A stretch of 64,000 bases of DNA from assembly GCF_943181405.1 (NCBI RefSeq), contig NZ_CALPBY010000001.1:744001-808000 (forward strand), written 5' to 3'. This DNA comes from Cellulosimicrobium sp. Marseille-Q4280 (GTDB taxonomy: Bacteria > Actinomycetota > Actinomycetes > Actinomycetales > Cellulomonadaceae). The notes under the pieces were generated by a model. The model made no database searches, was not told the origin of the DNA, and was given only the letters and a program-made list of their open reading frames with translations. Shown here one piece after another: positions 31,274 to 39,883 of this stretch (positions within the stretch are counted from its first letter, which is position 1; each line of letters begins with the position of its first letter). The position numbers were made by a program, and so were the translations under genes.

Positions 31274-32848
31274 TCAGTAGCGGTAGTGCTCGGGCTTGTA
31301 CGGCCCGGCGACGGGCACGCCGAGGTAGTCGGCCTGCGACGACGTGAGCTCCGTGAGCCGCACGCCGAGCGCGTCCAGGTGCAGGCGCGCGACCTTCTCG
31401 TCGAGCACCTTCGGCAGGCGGTACACCTGGTGCTCGTAGGAGCGCTCGCGGCCCGCCTCCGCCGACTCCACGGCGTCGCGGTACAGCTCGATCTGCCCGA
31501 TCACCTGGTTGGAGAACGAGTTGCTCATGACGAACGACGGGTGGCCCGTCGCGTTGCCCAGGTTGAGCAGGCGCCCCTCCGAGAGCACGATGATCGACCG
31601 CTCCGCGCGCTCCCTGCCGTCGGCGCTCGTGCCGGCGGGGAAGGTCCACTCGTGGACCTGCGGCTTGATCTCGGTCCGCGTGATGCCCGGGAGGTCGGCC
31701 AGGCCGGCCATGTCGATCTCGTTGTCGAAGTGACCGATGTTCCCCACGACGGCCTTGTTCTTCATCGCGGCCATGTGGTCGGCGCGGATGACGTCCTTGT
31801 TGCCGGTCGTCGTGATGAAGAAGTCTGCTTCATCGAGGACGTCCTCGATGCGTGCGACCTGGTAGCCGTCCATCGCCGCCTGGAGCGCGCAGATCGGGTC
31901 GACCTCCGAGACGATCACGCGCGCGCCCTGGCCGCGGAACGCCTCCGCGGCACCCTTGCCGACGTCGCCGTAGCCCGCGACGAACGCGACCTTGCCGCCC
32001 ATGAGGACGTCGGTCGCGCGGTTGATGCCGTCGGGCAGCGAGTGCCGGATGCCGTACTTGTTGTCGAACTTCGACTTCGTCACCGAGTCGTTGACGTTGA
32101 TCGCCGGGAACAGCAGCTCGCCGGCCTCGGCGAGCTGGTACAGGCGGTGCACGCCCGTCGTCGTCTCCTCGGTGACGCCCTGGATCGCCTGCGCGACCGT
32201 CGTCCAGCGCAGCGGGTCCTGGTCGATCGCGCGACGCAGGACCGAGCGCACGACGTTCATCTCGTGCGTGTGGTCGGGCTCGCCCGGCAGCGTGTCGGGC
32301 GGGACGACGCCCGCGCGCTCGTACTGCAGGCCCAGGTGGACGAGCATCGTCGCGTCGCCGCCGTCGTCGAGGATCATGTTCGGGCCGCGCCGCTCGGCGT
32401 CCGCGGAGCCGTCGGCCGGCCACACGAGGATCTGCTCGGTGCAGTCCCAGTACTCCTCGAGGCTCTCGCCCTTCCAGGCGAACACGGGCACGCCGCGCGG
32501 GTCCTCCGGGGTGCCGTCGGGGCCGACGACGACGGCGGCAGCGGCCTCGTCCTGCGTCGAGAAGATGTTGCAGCTCGCCCAGCGCACCTCGGCGCCGAGG
32601 GCCACGAGCGTCTCGATGAGCACAGCGGTCTGGACCGTCATGTGCAGCGACCCGGCGATGCGGGCGCCGGCGAGCGGCTGCGACGCGCCGTACTCGGCGC
32701 GCAGCGCCATCAGACCGGGCATCTCGTGCTCGGCGAGGCGGAGCTGGTGACGACCCGCCTCGGCGAGCGCGAGGTCCCTGACCTTGTAGCGGCCGGGGAG
32801 CTCGTCGAAGCCGGGGGTCGTCGTGGGTGCTGGCGCCGTCGTGGACAT
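31274..32848 (-). CDS. ahcY: S-adenosylhomocysteine hydrolase
   Basis: 524 residues from ATG 32848, with AAGGAG upstream. It reversibly cleaves S-adenosylhomocysteine to adenosine and homocysteine, relieving product inhibition of methyltransferases. The substrate domain begins with [27 protein letters not shown]; the NAD-binding Rossmann loop is [13 protein letters not shown]. The C-terminus PYKPEHYRY supplies the conserved Lys/Tyr that close the cofactor site of the partner subunit. It is cytosolic and probably tetrameric. Mycobacterial sahH (Rv3248c) has the same place near mtrA. A promoter and structured leader lie upstream (32906-33025). Confidence 0.97.
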   Translation of the reverse strand: MSTTAPAPTTTPGFDELPGRYKVRDLALAEAGRHQLRLAEHEMPGLMALRAEYGASQPLAGARIAGSLHMTVQTAVLIETLVALGAEVRWASCNIFSTQDEAAAAVVVGPDGTPEDPRGVPVFAWKGESLEEYWDCTEQILVWPADGSADAERRGPNMILDDGGDATMLVHLGLQYERAGVVPPDTLPGEPDHTHEMNVVRSVLRRAIDQDPLRWTTVAQAIQGVTEETTTGVHRLYQLAEAGELLFPAINVNDSVTKSKFDNKYGIRHSLPDGINRATDVLMGGKVAFVAGYGDVGKGAAEAFRGQGARVIVSEVDPICALQAAMDGYQVARIEDVLDEADFFITTTGNKDVIRADHMAAMKNKAVVGNIGHFDNEIDMAGLADLPGITRTEIKPQVHEWTFPAGTSADGRERAERSIIVLSEGRLLNLGNATGHPSFVMSNSFSNQVIGQIELYRDAVESAEAGRERSYEHQVYRLPKVLDEKVARLHLDALGVRLTELTSSQADYLGVPVAGPYKPEHYRY

Positions 32849-32905
32849 GATTCTCCTTGGGGACGATCACGGTCGAGGTCTGCGCTGGGGGCTCCCGTCC
32901 GCGCC

Positions 32906-32930
32906 TGTCCGTCGGCCTCGCCGACGGACA
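32906..32930 (-). promoter_or_regulatory. Leader hairpin of ahcY
   Basis: A perfect 11-bp stem TGTCCGTCGGC/GCCGACGGACA closes a 3-base loop. Flanking GCGCTGGG (about 32940) and CCCAGCGC (about 32885) can pair around it, extending the fold. It may be a regulatory RNA; it does not match a riboswitch consensus I can verify. Confidence 0.45.
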
Positions 32931-32996
32931 CCCCCACCCTACCCAGCGCGCCTCGGAGCCGGCCGGGGCGAGAACGCTGAGCGCGCGCGGACGCGC

Positions 32997-33025
32997 GCGA
33001 TAGCACGATCTCTTGACCGAATCAA
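32997..33025 (-). promoter_or_regulatory. Sigma-70-like promoter for ahcY
   Basis: On the minus strand TTGATT (33020-33025) and TATCGC (32997-33002) are separated by exactly 17 bp. Transcription would start near 32990, about 140 nt before the ATG. The -35 overlaps an inverted repeat, TCTTGA-CCGAA-TCAAGA (33011-33027). Confidence 0.55.
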
Positions 33026-33041
33026 GATCACGAAGAGGTAA

Positions 33042-33084
33042 CGATCCGCGATCCGGCGCGATCCGCACGATCGCAACGATCGTG
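33042..33084. promoter_or_regulatory. Cluster of five CGATC motifs with a 19-bp palindrome
   Basis: CGATC starts at 33042, 33049, 33059, 33068 and 33077, about one helical turn apart. The last two form the palindrome CACGATCG-CAA-CGATCGTG (33066-33084). This is a likely operator, possibly controlling the divergent ahcY and transporter genes. Confidence 0.5.
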
Positions 33085-33365
33085 GGTCAAGAATCCACCT
33101 GCAATCGTCCGCGATCCAGGGGACCTCGGTCGCAATTCGGCCTGGATTGAGGCAGGGTGCAGGTGAACCGATTGACATCGGATCAGCGTGAGGTCCTGTG
33201 TGCGCCGACCCTGCAGGGAGCGTCGGCCGGACGAGCCGCCCGAGGGAGGACGTCCGCGCACCGGGGCCTCTCCTCGTGCCCCTCACCGTCGACGTCCCCC
33301 GCTGCGGGGTGACCCGTCCGGTGCCCACGCGCTGGTCCACGGACGGAAGGTGGCGACACCGCCGC

Positions 33366-34775
33366 ATGACAGCACTCAGCACCACCGCATCACCAGGGAC
33401 GGAGGGATCCGTCGGCACCGCGCACGCCGGGACGGGCGAGCGCGAGACCGCGCTCTCGGTCCGCGACGTCTACAAGGTCTTCGGGCGCAAGCCCGTCGAG
33501 GCCGTGCGCCGGCTCGAGCAGGGCGCGTCGCGCGACGACGTCAAGCCCCTCGGGACCGCCGCGGTCATCGACGCGAGCTTCGACGTGAAGCAGGGCGAGA
33601 TCTTCGTCGTCATGGGACTGTCCGGCTCCGGGAAGTCGACGCTCATCCGCATGCTCAACGGCCTGTGGAAGCCGACCTCGGGCCACGTCCTCCTCGGCGG
33701 CACCGACCTCGCGCAGGCGGACGCCCAGCAGATGCGCGCGCTGCGCCGCAAGCACGTGAGCATGGTGTTCCAGCACTTCGCGCTCCTGCCCCACCGCACC
33801 GTGCTCGACAACGCCGCCTACCCCCTGGAGATCCAGGGCATGGGCAAGGCCGAGCGCCGCGAGAAGGCGCAGCAGGCGCTCGACCTCGTCGGGCTCGGCG
33901 GCTGGCAGGACTCGCTGCCGTCGCAGCTCTCCGGCGGCATGCGCCAGCGCGTCGGGCTCGCCCGCGCCCTCGCGGCCGACACCGACGTGCTGCTCATGGA
34001 CGAGGCGTTCAGCGCGCTCGACCCGCTGATCCGCCGCGAGATGCAGGAGCAGCTCCTCGAGCTCCAGCAGACGCTCGGCAAGACGATCGTCTTCATCACG
34101 CACGACCTCAACGAGGCCATGCACCTCGGCGACCGGATCGCCGTCATGCGCGACGGCCGCATCGTCCAGATCGGCACCGCCGAGCAGATCCTCTCCGACC
34201 CCGCGAACGACTACGTCGCGCAGTTCGTCGCCGACGTGGACCGCACGCGCGTCCTCACCGCGTCGTCCGTGATGGTGCGCCCGGCCGTCGTCGTCCCGAT
34301 GGGTGGCGGCCCGCGCCAGGCGAGCCGCACCATGCGCGAGGCGCAGGTGTCGGCCGCGTACGTCGTCGACCGCCAGCGCCGCCTCCAGGGCGTCGTGCGC
34401 GATGCCGACGCGGTCACCGCGCTCAAGGCCGGCAAGGAGTCCCTCGACGGCATCGTGCGCGACGGCGTCGCGCCCGTCTCCCCCGACACCCCCCTCGCGG
34501 AGATCTTCGCGCCCGCCGCGGAGTCCCCGCTGCCGGTCGCCGTCACCGACGGCTCCGGCCGTCTGGTCGGCGTCGTGCCCCGCGTGACGCTGCTCGAGGC
34601 CATGGTCCCGGGCGACCAGCCCCGTACCGGCGAGGTCTCCGTGCCCGCGGTCCGGGAGGCCGTCGCGCACGGCCGCGCCGAGGACCTTCCGCCCGCGCAG
34701 GCCGCGCTGGCCGACCACCCCGTGGAGGACGGCGCCGTGGACGGCCGCCCCGTGACCGAGGGAGGTGCCCGATGA
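33366..34775 (+). CDS. proV: Glycine betaine/proline ABC transporter ATPase
   Basis: 469 residues from ATG 33366; a longer in-frame GTG at 33198 looks non-coding. The ABC domain (about residues 30-290) has a Walker A GLSGSGKST, signature LSGGMRQRVGLARAL and Walker B VLLMDEAFSALDP. The N-terminal FGRKPVEAVRRLEQGASRDDV insert is typical of ProV/OpuAA. A CBS-domain pair fills about 290-430 and is thought to sense ionic strength. The ATPase powers uptake of compatible solutes such as glycine betaine. Its stop overlaps the permease start (ATGA). Confidence 0.95.
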   Translation: MTALSTTASPGTEGSVGTAHAGTGERETALSVRDVYKVFGRKPVEAVRRLEQGASRDDVKPLGTAAVIDASFDVKQGEIFVVMGLSGSGKSTLIRMLNGLWKPTSGHVLLGGTDLAQADAQQMRALRRKHVSMVFQHFALLPHRTVLDNAAYPLEIQGMGKAERREKAQQALDLVGLGGWQDSLPSQLSGGMRQRVGLARALAADTDVLLMDEAFSALDPLIRREMQEQLLELQQTLGKTIVFITHDLNEAMHLGDRIAVMRDGRIVQIGTAEQILSDPANDYVAQFVADVDRTRVLTASSVMVRPAVVVPMGGGPRQASRTMREAQVSAAYVVDRQRRLQGVVRDADAVTALKAGKESLDGIVRDGVAPVSPDTPLAEIFAPAAESPLPVAVTDGSGRLVGVVPRVTLLEAMVPGDQPRTGEVSVPAVREAVAHGRAEDLPPAQAALADHPVEDGAVDGRPVTEGGAR

Positions 34776-35641
34776 CCGACACGCTCGTTCCCCGGCTGCC
34801 CCTCGGCGAGTGGGTCGAGGCCTTCGTCGACTGGGTGACCGACGTCTTCGACCCCGTCTTCGACGTCATCAAGGACGTGCTCACGAGCATCTACGACGTC
34901 TTCGAGACCGTGCTCGCGACCCCGCCCTTCTGGATCGTCGCGCTCGCGCTCGCCGCGCTCGCGCTCGCCGCCAAGGGGTGGAAGCTCGCCGTCGGCTCGC
35001 TCGTCGGCTTCCTCGTCATCGCCGGGGTCGCCCAGTGGGACAACGCGATGGACACGCTCGCGCTCGTGCTCCTGGCCACGGCGATCACCCTCGCGATCGC
35101 GATCCCGCTCGGCATCTGGGCGGCACGCGACGACCGGGTCTCGCGCACCGTCCGACCCGTGCTCGACTTCATGCAGACCATGCCGGCGTTCGTGTACCTC
35201 ATCCCGACCGTCGTCATCTTCCTCACCGGCCCCGTGCCCGGCATCATCGCGACGATCGTCTTCGCGATGGCGCCCGGCGTGCGGTTCACCGAGCTCGGCA
35301 TCCGCCAGGTCGACAAGGAGGTGGTCGAGGCCGGCCACGCGTTCGGCTCGACCCCGGGCCGGATCCTGCGCCAGATCCAGCTCCCCCTCGCGATGCCCAC
35401 GATCATGGCGGGCGTCAACCAGGTGATCATGCTGTCCCTGTCGATGGTCGTGATCGCCGGCTTCGTCGGCGCGGGCGGCCTGGGGCAGCCCGTCGTCCAG
35501 GCGCTGAGCAGCATCGACGTCGCGCTCGGCTTCGAGGCCGGCCTGTCCGTCGTCATCCTCGCGATGTTCCTCGACCGCGTGACGTCGGCCCTCGCCGACC
35601 GCGCACCCGTCTCCCGGGCTCTCGCCGCCGCGCGCGTCTGA
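34772..35641 (+). CDS. proW: Glycine betaine/proline ABC transporter permease
   Basis: 289 residues from ATG 34772, with GGGAGG upstream and a 4-base overlap with proV. An amphipathic N-terminal region is followed by about six membrane helices. The binding-protein-dependent transport signature GHAFGSTPGRILRQIQLPLAMPTI (the EAA-like loop at about residues 190-210) contacts the ATPase. This size and the single-permease arrangement fit ProW/OpuAB homodimers. It operates with the lipoprotein encoded 105 bp downstream. Confidence 0.95.
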   Translation: MTDTLVPRLPLGEWVEAFVDWVTDVFDPVFDVIKDVLTSIYDVFETVLATPPFWIVALALAALALAAKGWKLAVGSLVGFLVIAGVAQWDNAMDTLALVLLATAITLAIAIPLGIWAARDDRVSRTVRPVLDFMQTMPAFVYLIPTVVIFLTGPVPGIIATIVFAMAPGVRFTELGIRQVDKEVVEAGHAFGSTPGRILRQIQLPLAMPTIMAGVNQVIMLSLSMVVIAGFVGAGGLGQPVVQALSSIDVALGFEAGLSVVILAMFLDRVTSALADRAPVSRALAAARV

Positions 35642-35678
35642 GCCACCGCCGGGCCGCCCGGCCCACCCCGCCAGCCGT

Positions 35679-35704
35679 CCGACGGCGCGTCCGCGCGCCG
35701 TCGG
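35679..35704 (+). terminator. Hairpin between proW and proX
   Basis: A perfect 11-bp stem CCGACGGCGCG/CGCGCCGTCGG surrounds TCCG. Placed inside the operon, it may attenuate or stabilise message ends so that the binding protein is made at a different level from the membrane parts. Confidence 0.55.
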
Positions 35705-35746
35705 GCACCACCGCCCCCGGGTCCGCAGGACCCCAGGAAGGAATTC

Positions 35747-36679
35747 ATGACCCCCGCACGTACCACCACCCGTCGCCGCACCGCGGCCGTCGCCACCGCC
35801 GCCGTCCTCGGCCTCGGCCTGTCCGCCTGCGCGTCCGACACCGAGTCCGGGGACTCCGGCGACGCTTCCACGGGCGAGGACGAGACGTCGGTCTCGATCG
35901 GCATCCCCTCCGGCTGGGACGAGGGCATCGCGGTCTCCCACCTGTGGAAGGCGATCCTCGAGGACGAGGGCTACGACGTCGAGACGCAGACGGCCGACAT
36001 CGGCATCGTCTTCACCGGTCTCGCCGGCGGCGACTTCGACCTGCTGTTCGACGCGTGGCTGCCCATCACGCACGCGTCCTACCTCGACGAGTACGGGGAC
36101 GACGTCTCCGACCTCGGCGTCTGGTACGACGACGCCAAGCTCACCGTCGCGGTGAACGAGGACTCCCCGGCCCAGTCGCTCGAGGACCTCGCGGACATGG
36201 CCGACGAGTACGGCAACAAGCTCGTCGGCATCGAGGCGGGCGCGGGCCTGACGAAGGTCACCCAGGAGGAGGTCATCCCGACCTACGGCCTCGAGGACAT
36301 GGACTACACCATCTCGTCGACCCCGGCGATGCTCGCCGAGCTCAAGGGCGCGACCGACTCCGGCGAGAACATCGCCGTGACCCTGTGGCGCCCGCACTGG
36401 GCCTACGACGAGTTCCCCGTCCGCGACCTCGAGGACCCCGAGGGCACGCTGGGCGACGCCGAGGAGATCCACACGTACGGTGCGGGCGACTTCGAGGACC
36501 GCTACCCGACGCTCACGAAGCTCGTCGGGGCCTTCGAGCTGGACGACGAGCAGCTGTTCTCGCTCGAGAACATGATGTTCAACTCCGACGAGTACTCCGA
36601 CGAGGATGCGGCCGTCGAGGCGTGGCTCGAGGAGAACCCGACGTTCGTCGACGACCTCAAGGAGGCCGCGGGCGTCTGA
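35747..36679 (+). CDS. proX: Glycine betaine-type substrate-binding lipoprotein
   Basis: 310 residues from ATG 35747, with AGGAAGG upstream. A basic start and hydrophobic stretch end in the lipobox LSAC (about residue 27), so it is anchored to the outer face of the membrane. The OpuAC domain follows (about 45-305), opening with VSIGIPSGWDEGIAVSHLWKAIL and including aromatic residues such as WLPITHASY and LWRPHWAYDEF, which form cages around quaternary amines in this family. The chain is strongly acidic. Ligand specificity (betaine, proline betaine or choline) is not determinable by eye. Confidence 0.94.
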   Translation: MTPARTTTRRRTAAVATAAVLGLGLSACASDTESGDSGDASTGEDETSVSIGIPSGWDEGIAVSHLWKAILEDEGYDVETQTADIGIVFTGLAGGDFDLLFDAWLPITHASYLDEYGDDVSDLGVWYDDAKLTVAVNEDSPAQSLEDLADMADEYGNKLVGIEAGAGLTKVTQEEVIPTYGLEDMDYTISSTPAMLAELKGATDSGENIAVTLWRPHWAYDEFPVRDLEDPEGTLGDAEEIHTYGAGDFEDRYPTLTKLVGAFELDDEQLFSLENMMFNSDEYSDEDAAVEAWLEENPTFVDDLKEAAGV

Positions 36680-36694
36680 CCCGCACCTCGACAC

Positions 36695-36729
36695 CGAAGG
36701 CCGGCTCCCTCACGGGGAGCCGGCCTTCG
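36695..36729. terminator. Terminator after the betaine transporter operon
   Basis: A perfect 15-bp stem CGAAGGCCGGCTCCC (36695-36709) pairs with GGGAGCCGGCCTTCG (36715-36729) around TCACG. It lies between convergent genes and can serve both. Confidence 0.85.
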
Positions 36730-36747
36730 TGCGTGTGCCGTCGGCGC

Positions 36748-36936
36748 TCAGAGCGCCCGGGCGTCGTCCTCGAGGAGGACCGGGATCCCGTCGCGCACGG
36801 GGTACGCCAGGGGTCGCTCCGCGTCCGTCGAGTGCAGCTCGGGCGCGCCGTCCGGGCCGGTGCCGTCCACGAGCGTCGCACCCGTCACCGGGCAGCGCAG
36901 GGCCTCGCGCACCCAGGGGTCGACGTTCAGGCTCAT
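36748..36936 (-). CDS. Trm112-family small protein
   Basis: 62 residues from ATG 36936, preceded by GAGGAG and overlapping the manB stop (ATGA). LRCPVTGATLV and YPVRDGIPVLLEDDAR are the signature of the Trm112/YcaR family, short zinc-ribbon-like proteins. Only one Cys of the usual set is present, so metal binding is unlikely. Family members activate methyltransferases in other organisms. Coupling to manB is common in actinobacteria; its purpose there is unknown. Confidence 0.88.
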   Translation of the reverse strand: MSLNVDPWVREALRCPVTGATLVDGTGPDGAPELHSTDAERPLAYPVRDGIPVLLEDDARAL

Positions 36937-38429
36937 GCTCGCTCCTCGCTCGTCGTGCCCGACGCCGCGGCGTCGGCCGCGCGCACGAGCGACAGGACGT
37001 CGTCGCGCACCTTCTCCAGGATGTCCTGGTCCGCGGCCTCGACGTTGAGCCGCAGCAGCGGCTCCGTGTTGGACGCACGCAGGTTGAACCACCACTGCGG
37101 GTGGGAGTCCCAGTGCGAGACGGTCAGGCCGTCGAGCTCGTCGACGTCGACCGGTCCGGCGCCCTGCTGCGTCACGTAGGCCTCGACCACGCGGGCCCGC
37201 GCCGCGGGGACGTCGGCCACGGTCGAGTTGATCTCGCCGGAGGCGACGTAGGGCTCGTACATCTCCCCGAGCGCCGACATGGGGTGCGGCTGGTTCCCGA
37301 GCGCCGCGAGCACGTGCATCGCGGCCAGCATGCCCGTGTCCGCGAAGAAGAAGTCGCGGAAGTAGTAGTGGGCGCTGTGCTCGCCGCCGAACACGGCGTC
37401 GTTGTCGGCCATCTGCGCCTTGATGAACGAGTGGCCGACGCGCGTGCGCACCGTCCTCGCGCCCGCGGCACCGAGGAAGTCCGGGACCGCTCGCGACGTG
37501 ATGAGGTTGTGGATCACGGTCGGGGTGCGCCCTGCCTCGAGCTCCTTGCCGACCTCGCGCAGCCCGACGAGCGCGGTGATCGCGGACGGCGAGACCGGGT
37601 CGCCGTGCTCGTCGACGACGAAGCAGCGGTCGGCGTCGCCGTCGAAGGCGAGGCCCAGGTCGGCGTCGTGCTCGACGACCGCGGCCTGCAGGTCCACGAG
37701 GTTCTTGGGGTCGAGCGGGTTGGCCTCGTGGTTCGGGAAGGTCCCGTCGAGCTCGAAGTACAGCGGGACGACGTCGAGGGGCAGCGCCGGCAGGCCTGCG
37801 CCGGTCCCGAGGACGGCGGGGACCGTGTACCCGCCCATGCCGTTCCCTGCGTCCACGACCACCTTGAGGGGACGGATGCCGGAGAGGTCGACGAGACCGC
37901 GGAGGAACGCCGCGTAGTCCGCGAGCATGTCGCGGTCGGCGACCGCGCCGCGCTCGTCCACGGCGGTCGGGAGGCCGTCGTCCAGGTAGCTCTCCGCGAG
38001 GCGGCGGACCTCCGCGAGGCCCGAGTCCTGCCCGACGGGGCGCGCGCCCGCGCGGCACAGCTTGATGCCGTTGTACGCGGCCGGGTTGTGGCTCGCGGTG
38101 AACATAGCGCCCGGCACGCCGAGCACGCCCGACGCGTGGTACAGCCCGTCCGTCGAGCAGAGCCCGATCCGGGTCACGTCCACGCCCGCGTCCGCGAGCC
38201 CGGCGGCGAACGCGTCCACGAGCTCCGGCCCGGAGTCCCGCATGTCGTGCCCGACGACGACGCTCGGCCGCGCGGCCGTGCCGCCGCCCGCGACCGGTGC
38301 CTCCGGGAGCACGACGGCCCGGGCGAACGCGGCGCCGATCGCCCTCGTCACCTCCGGGTTCAGCTGGTCCGGGACGGTACCCCGGACGTCGTAGGCCTTG
38401 ATGAGGTGGGAGAGATCGCTCGTGGTCAC
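36933..38429 (-). CDS. manB: Phosphomannomutase/phosphoglucomutase
   Basis: 498 residues from GTG 38429, a start with TACTGT 6 nt upstream (leaderless pattern). The enzyme interconverts hexose 1- and 6-phosphates, feeding GDP-mannose or glucose-1-phosphate pools. Domain 1 carries the phosphoserine loop FTASHNPAAYNGIK (about residues 105-118), domain 2 the Mg-binding DGDADRCF (about 265), and domain 4 the phosphate loop RASNTEPLLRLNVEA near 455-470. Length and motifs match the mycobacterial enzyme Rv3257c. It is divergent from manA, its metabolic partner, across 156 bp. Confidence 0.95.
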   Translation of the reverse strand: MTTSDLSHLIKAYDVRGTVPDQLNPEVTRAIGAAFARAVVLPEAPVAGGGTAARPSVVVGHDMRDSGPELVDAFAAGLADAGVDVTRIGLCSTDGLYHASGVLGVPGAMFTASHNPAAYNGIKLCRAGARPVGQDSGLAEVRRLAESYLDDGLPTAVDERGAVADRDMLADYAAFLRGLVDLSGIRPLKVVVDAGNGMGGYTVPAVLGTGAGLPALPLDVVPLYFELDGTFPNHEANPLDPKNLVDLQAAVVEHDADLGLAFDGDADRCFVVDEHGDPVSPSAITALVGLREVGKELEAGRTPTVIHNLITSRAVPDFLGAAGARTVRTRVGHSFIKAQMADNDAVFGGEHSAHYYFRDFFFADTGMLAAMHVLAALGNQPHPMSALGEMYEPYVASGEINSTVADVPAARARVVEAYVTQQGAGPVDVDELDGLTVSHWDSHPQWWFNLRASNTEPLLRLNVEAADQDILEKVRDDVLSLVRAADAAASGTTSEERA

Positions 38430-38435
38430 CCGACA

Positions 38436-38441
38436 ACAGTA
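38436..38441 (-). promoter_or_regulatory. Leaderless promoter of manB
   Basis: TACTGT on the minus strand ends 6 nt before GTG 38429, matching the spacing at several other genes here. Confidence 0.5.
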
Positions 38442-38510
38442 GTGGGGACGGGCCGCAGGCTCTCCTCGGGTCCCGCCCGCGCGGCACCCGGGAGGTCGAG
38501 GGCCCTCGGC

Positions 38511-38516
38511 TACGCT
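38511..38516 (+). promoter_or_regulatory. Likely -10 for manA
   Basis: TACGCT would start transcription near 38523, leaving a leader of about 60 nt before manA. Confidence 0.4.
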
Positions 38517-38585
38517 GGCCGGAGAACTCATCGGACCGCGGAGGGCAGGACGCGCCCCCGCCCGACGGACGCGAGACCTCTCAGC

Positions 38586-39815
38586 ATGCACAACCGGCAC
38601 TTCCGGCTCGACAACACGGTCCAGCACTACGACTGGGGATCGCCCACACGGATCCACGAGCTCCTCGGCTCGACCCCGGACGGCCGGCCCGCCGCGGAGC
38701 TCTGGCTCGGTGCACACCGGAGCGCGCCGTCGACCGTGCTCGACGCGGCACCCGGCGACGTGCCCGAGCAGGTCTCGCTCGCCGACCTCGTGCAGGGCGA
38801 CCCGGAGGGGATGCTCGGACGACGCGTCGCGGACGCCTTCGGCCCGCGACTGCCGTACCTGCTCAAGGTGCTCGCCGCCGACCGTGCCCTCTCGCTCCAG
38901 GTGCATCCTCGGCCCCACCACGCACGCGCCGGGTTCAACCGCGAGAACCTCGACGGGCTGCCCCACGGCTCGCCCGACCGCTCGTTCCACGACGACCAGC
39001 ACAAGCCCGAGATGGTCGTCGCGCTCTCGCAGTTCGAGGGGCTCGTCGGCTTCCGCACCCCGCGCGCCGTCCTCTCCCTCCTCGACGGTCTCGACGGACC
39101 GCTCGTCGCGACCGTCCGCTCGGTGCTCGCCGCGGACAGGTCGGCCCGCGGCATCCGCGCCGCGTTCACAGGACTCGTCGCGTCGCGCCACGACGCGGGC
39201 ACTCCCGCCGCGCTCGAGGCATCCCTCGAGTCCGTGCGCCGCCGCCTGGACGGCGGCTCTCCCTACGAGCGAGCCGACCGCACGGTCATGCTCCTCGCCG
39301 AGCAGCACCCCGGCGACCCCGGAGCCCTCGTCTCGCTCCTGCTCAACCGGGTGACCCTGGAGCCCGGCGAGTCCTTGTTCATCCCGGCCGGCGTGGTGCA
39401 CGCCTACGTGAGCGGCCTCGGCATCGAGGTCATGGCGAGCTCGGACAACGTGCTGCGAGCGGGCCTCACGTCGAAGCGGGTCGACGAGGCGGCGCTGGTC
39501 GAGTGCGCCGTCTTCGAGCCGAGCGGTCCCACGGTCCCCACCGTCACCACGTCGGGCGACCGCGGACAGGTCCACACGTACCGGGTCCCGGTCGAGGAGT
39601 TCGGCCTCGTGGTCGCCGACGTCGACGAGGAGGAGACCCTGACGTTCCCGTCGGAGGGCCCTCGCATCGTCCTGTGCCTGGACGGGAAGGCGGTGCTGCA
39701 CGGCACCCACGACGACCTGGTCCTCGCCCGGGGCGAGTCCGCGTTCGTGCCCCACGCTGCGGGGCCCCTGCAGGTCGGCGGGCACGGCCACGTCGTCTGC
39801 GTGTGGACGCCGTAG
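38586..39815 (+). CDS. manA: Mannose-6-phosphate isomerase, class I
   Basis: 409 residues from ATG 38586. It interconverts fructose-6-phosphate and mannose-6-phosphate, the entry to mannosylated glycans and glycolipids. Zinc ligands are visible in the cupin-like core: LQVHPRPHHA (about residues 106-115) and DDQHKPEMVVAL (about 140). SLFIPAGVVHAYVSGLGIEVMASSDNVLRAGLT is the conserved C-terminal active-site segment. It corresponds to Rv3255c. Its stop codon lies inside a short tandem duplication (39808-39847). Confidence 0.95.
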   Translation: MHNRHFRLDNTVQHYDWGSPTRIHELLGSTPDGRPAAELWLGAHRSAPSTVLDAAPGDVPEQVSLADLVQGDPEGMLGRRVADAFGPRLPYLLKVLAADRALSLQVHPRPHHARAGFNRENLDGLPHGSPDRSFHDDQHKPEMVVALSQFEGLVGFRTPRAVLSLLDGLDGPLVATVRSVLAADRSARGIRAAFTGLVASRHDAGTPAALEASLESVRRRLDGGSPYERADRTVMLLAEQHPGDPGALVSLLLNRVTLEPGESLFIPAGVVHAYVSGLGIEVMASSDNVLRAGLTSKRVDEAALVECAVFEPSGPTVPTVTTSGDRGQVHTYRVPVEEFGLVVADVDEEETLTFPSEGPRIVLCLDGKAVLHGTHDDLVLARGESAFVPHAAGPLQVGGHGHVVCVWTP

Positions 39816-39847
39816 CGTGCGGACGCCGTAGCGTGCGGACCCCGTAG
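39806..39847. repeat. 16-bp tandem repeat over the manA stop codon
   Basis: GACGCCGTAGCGTGCG occurs twice in tandem from 39806, followed by a partial third unit (GACCCCGTAG). The first TAG is the manA stop. This looks like a recent slippage duplication; frame and protein end are unaffected. Confidence 0.7.
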
Positions 39848-39883
39848 AGGACGACAGGCGCGCCCTGCCGGCGAACGCCGGGC

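Larger units (their letters stand above)
32849..33365. other. Divergent regulatory region between ahcY and the betaine transporter
   Basis: This 517-bp spacer has no credible gene. It contains the ahcY leader hairpin (32906-32930), an ahcY promoter (32997-33025), a cluster of CGATC motifs (33042-33084) with a 19-bp palindrome, and a TTGACA at 33172 that may serve the transporter. Confidence 0.7.

Noticed and set aside
32849-32990. S-adenosylhomocysteine riboswitch upstream of ahcY
   Set aside because: A GAGG-GCGCTGGG segment is only superficially similar. I could not fit the conserved core or pseudoknot of the known class, so it is reported just as a structured leader.
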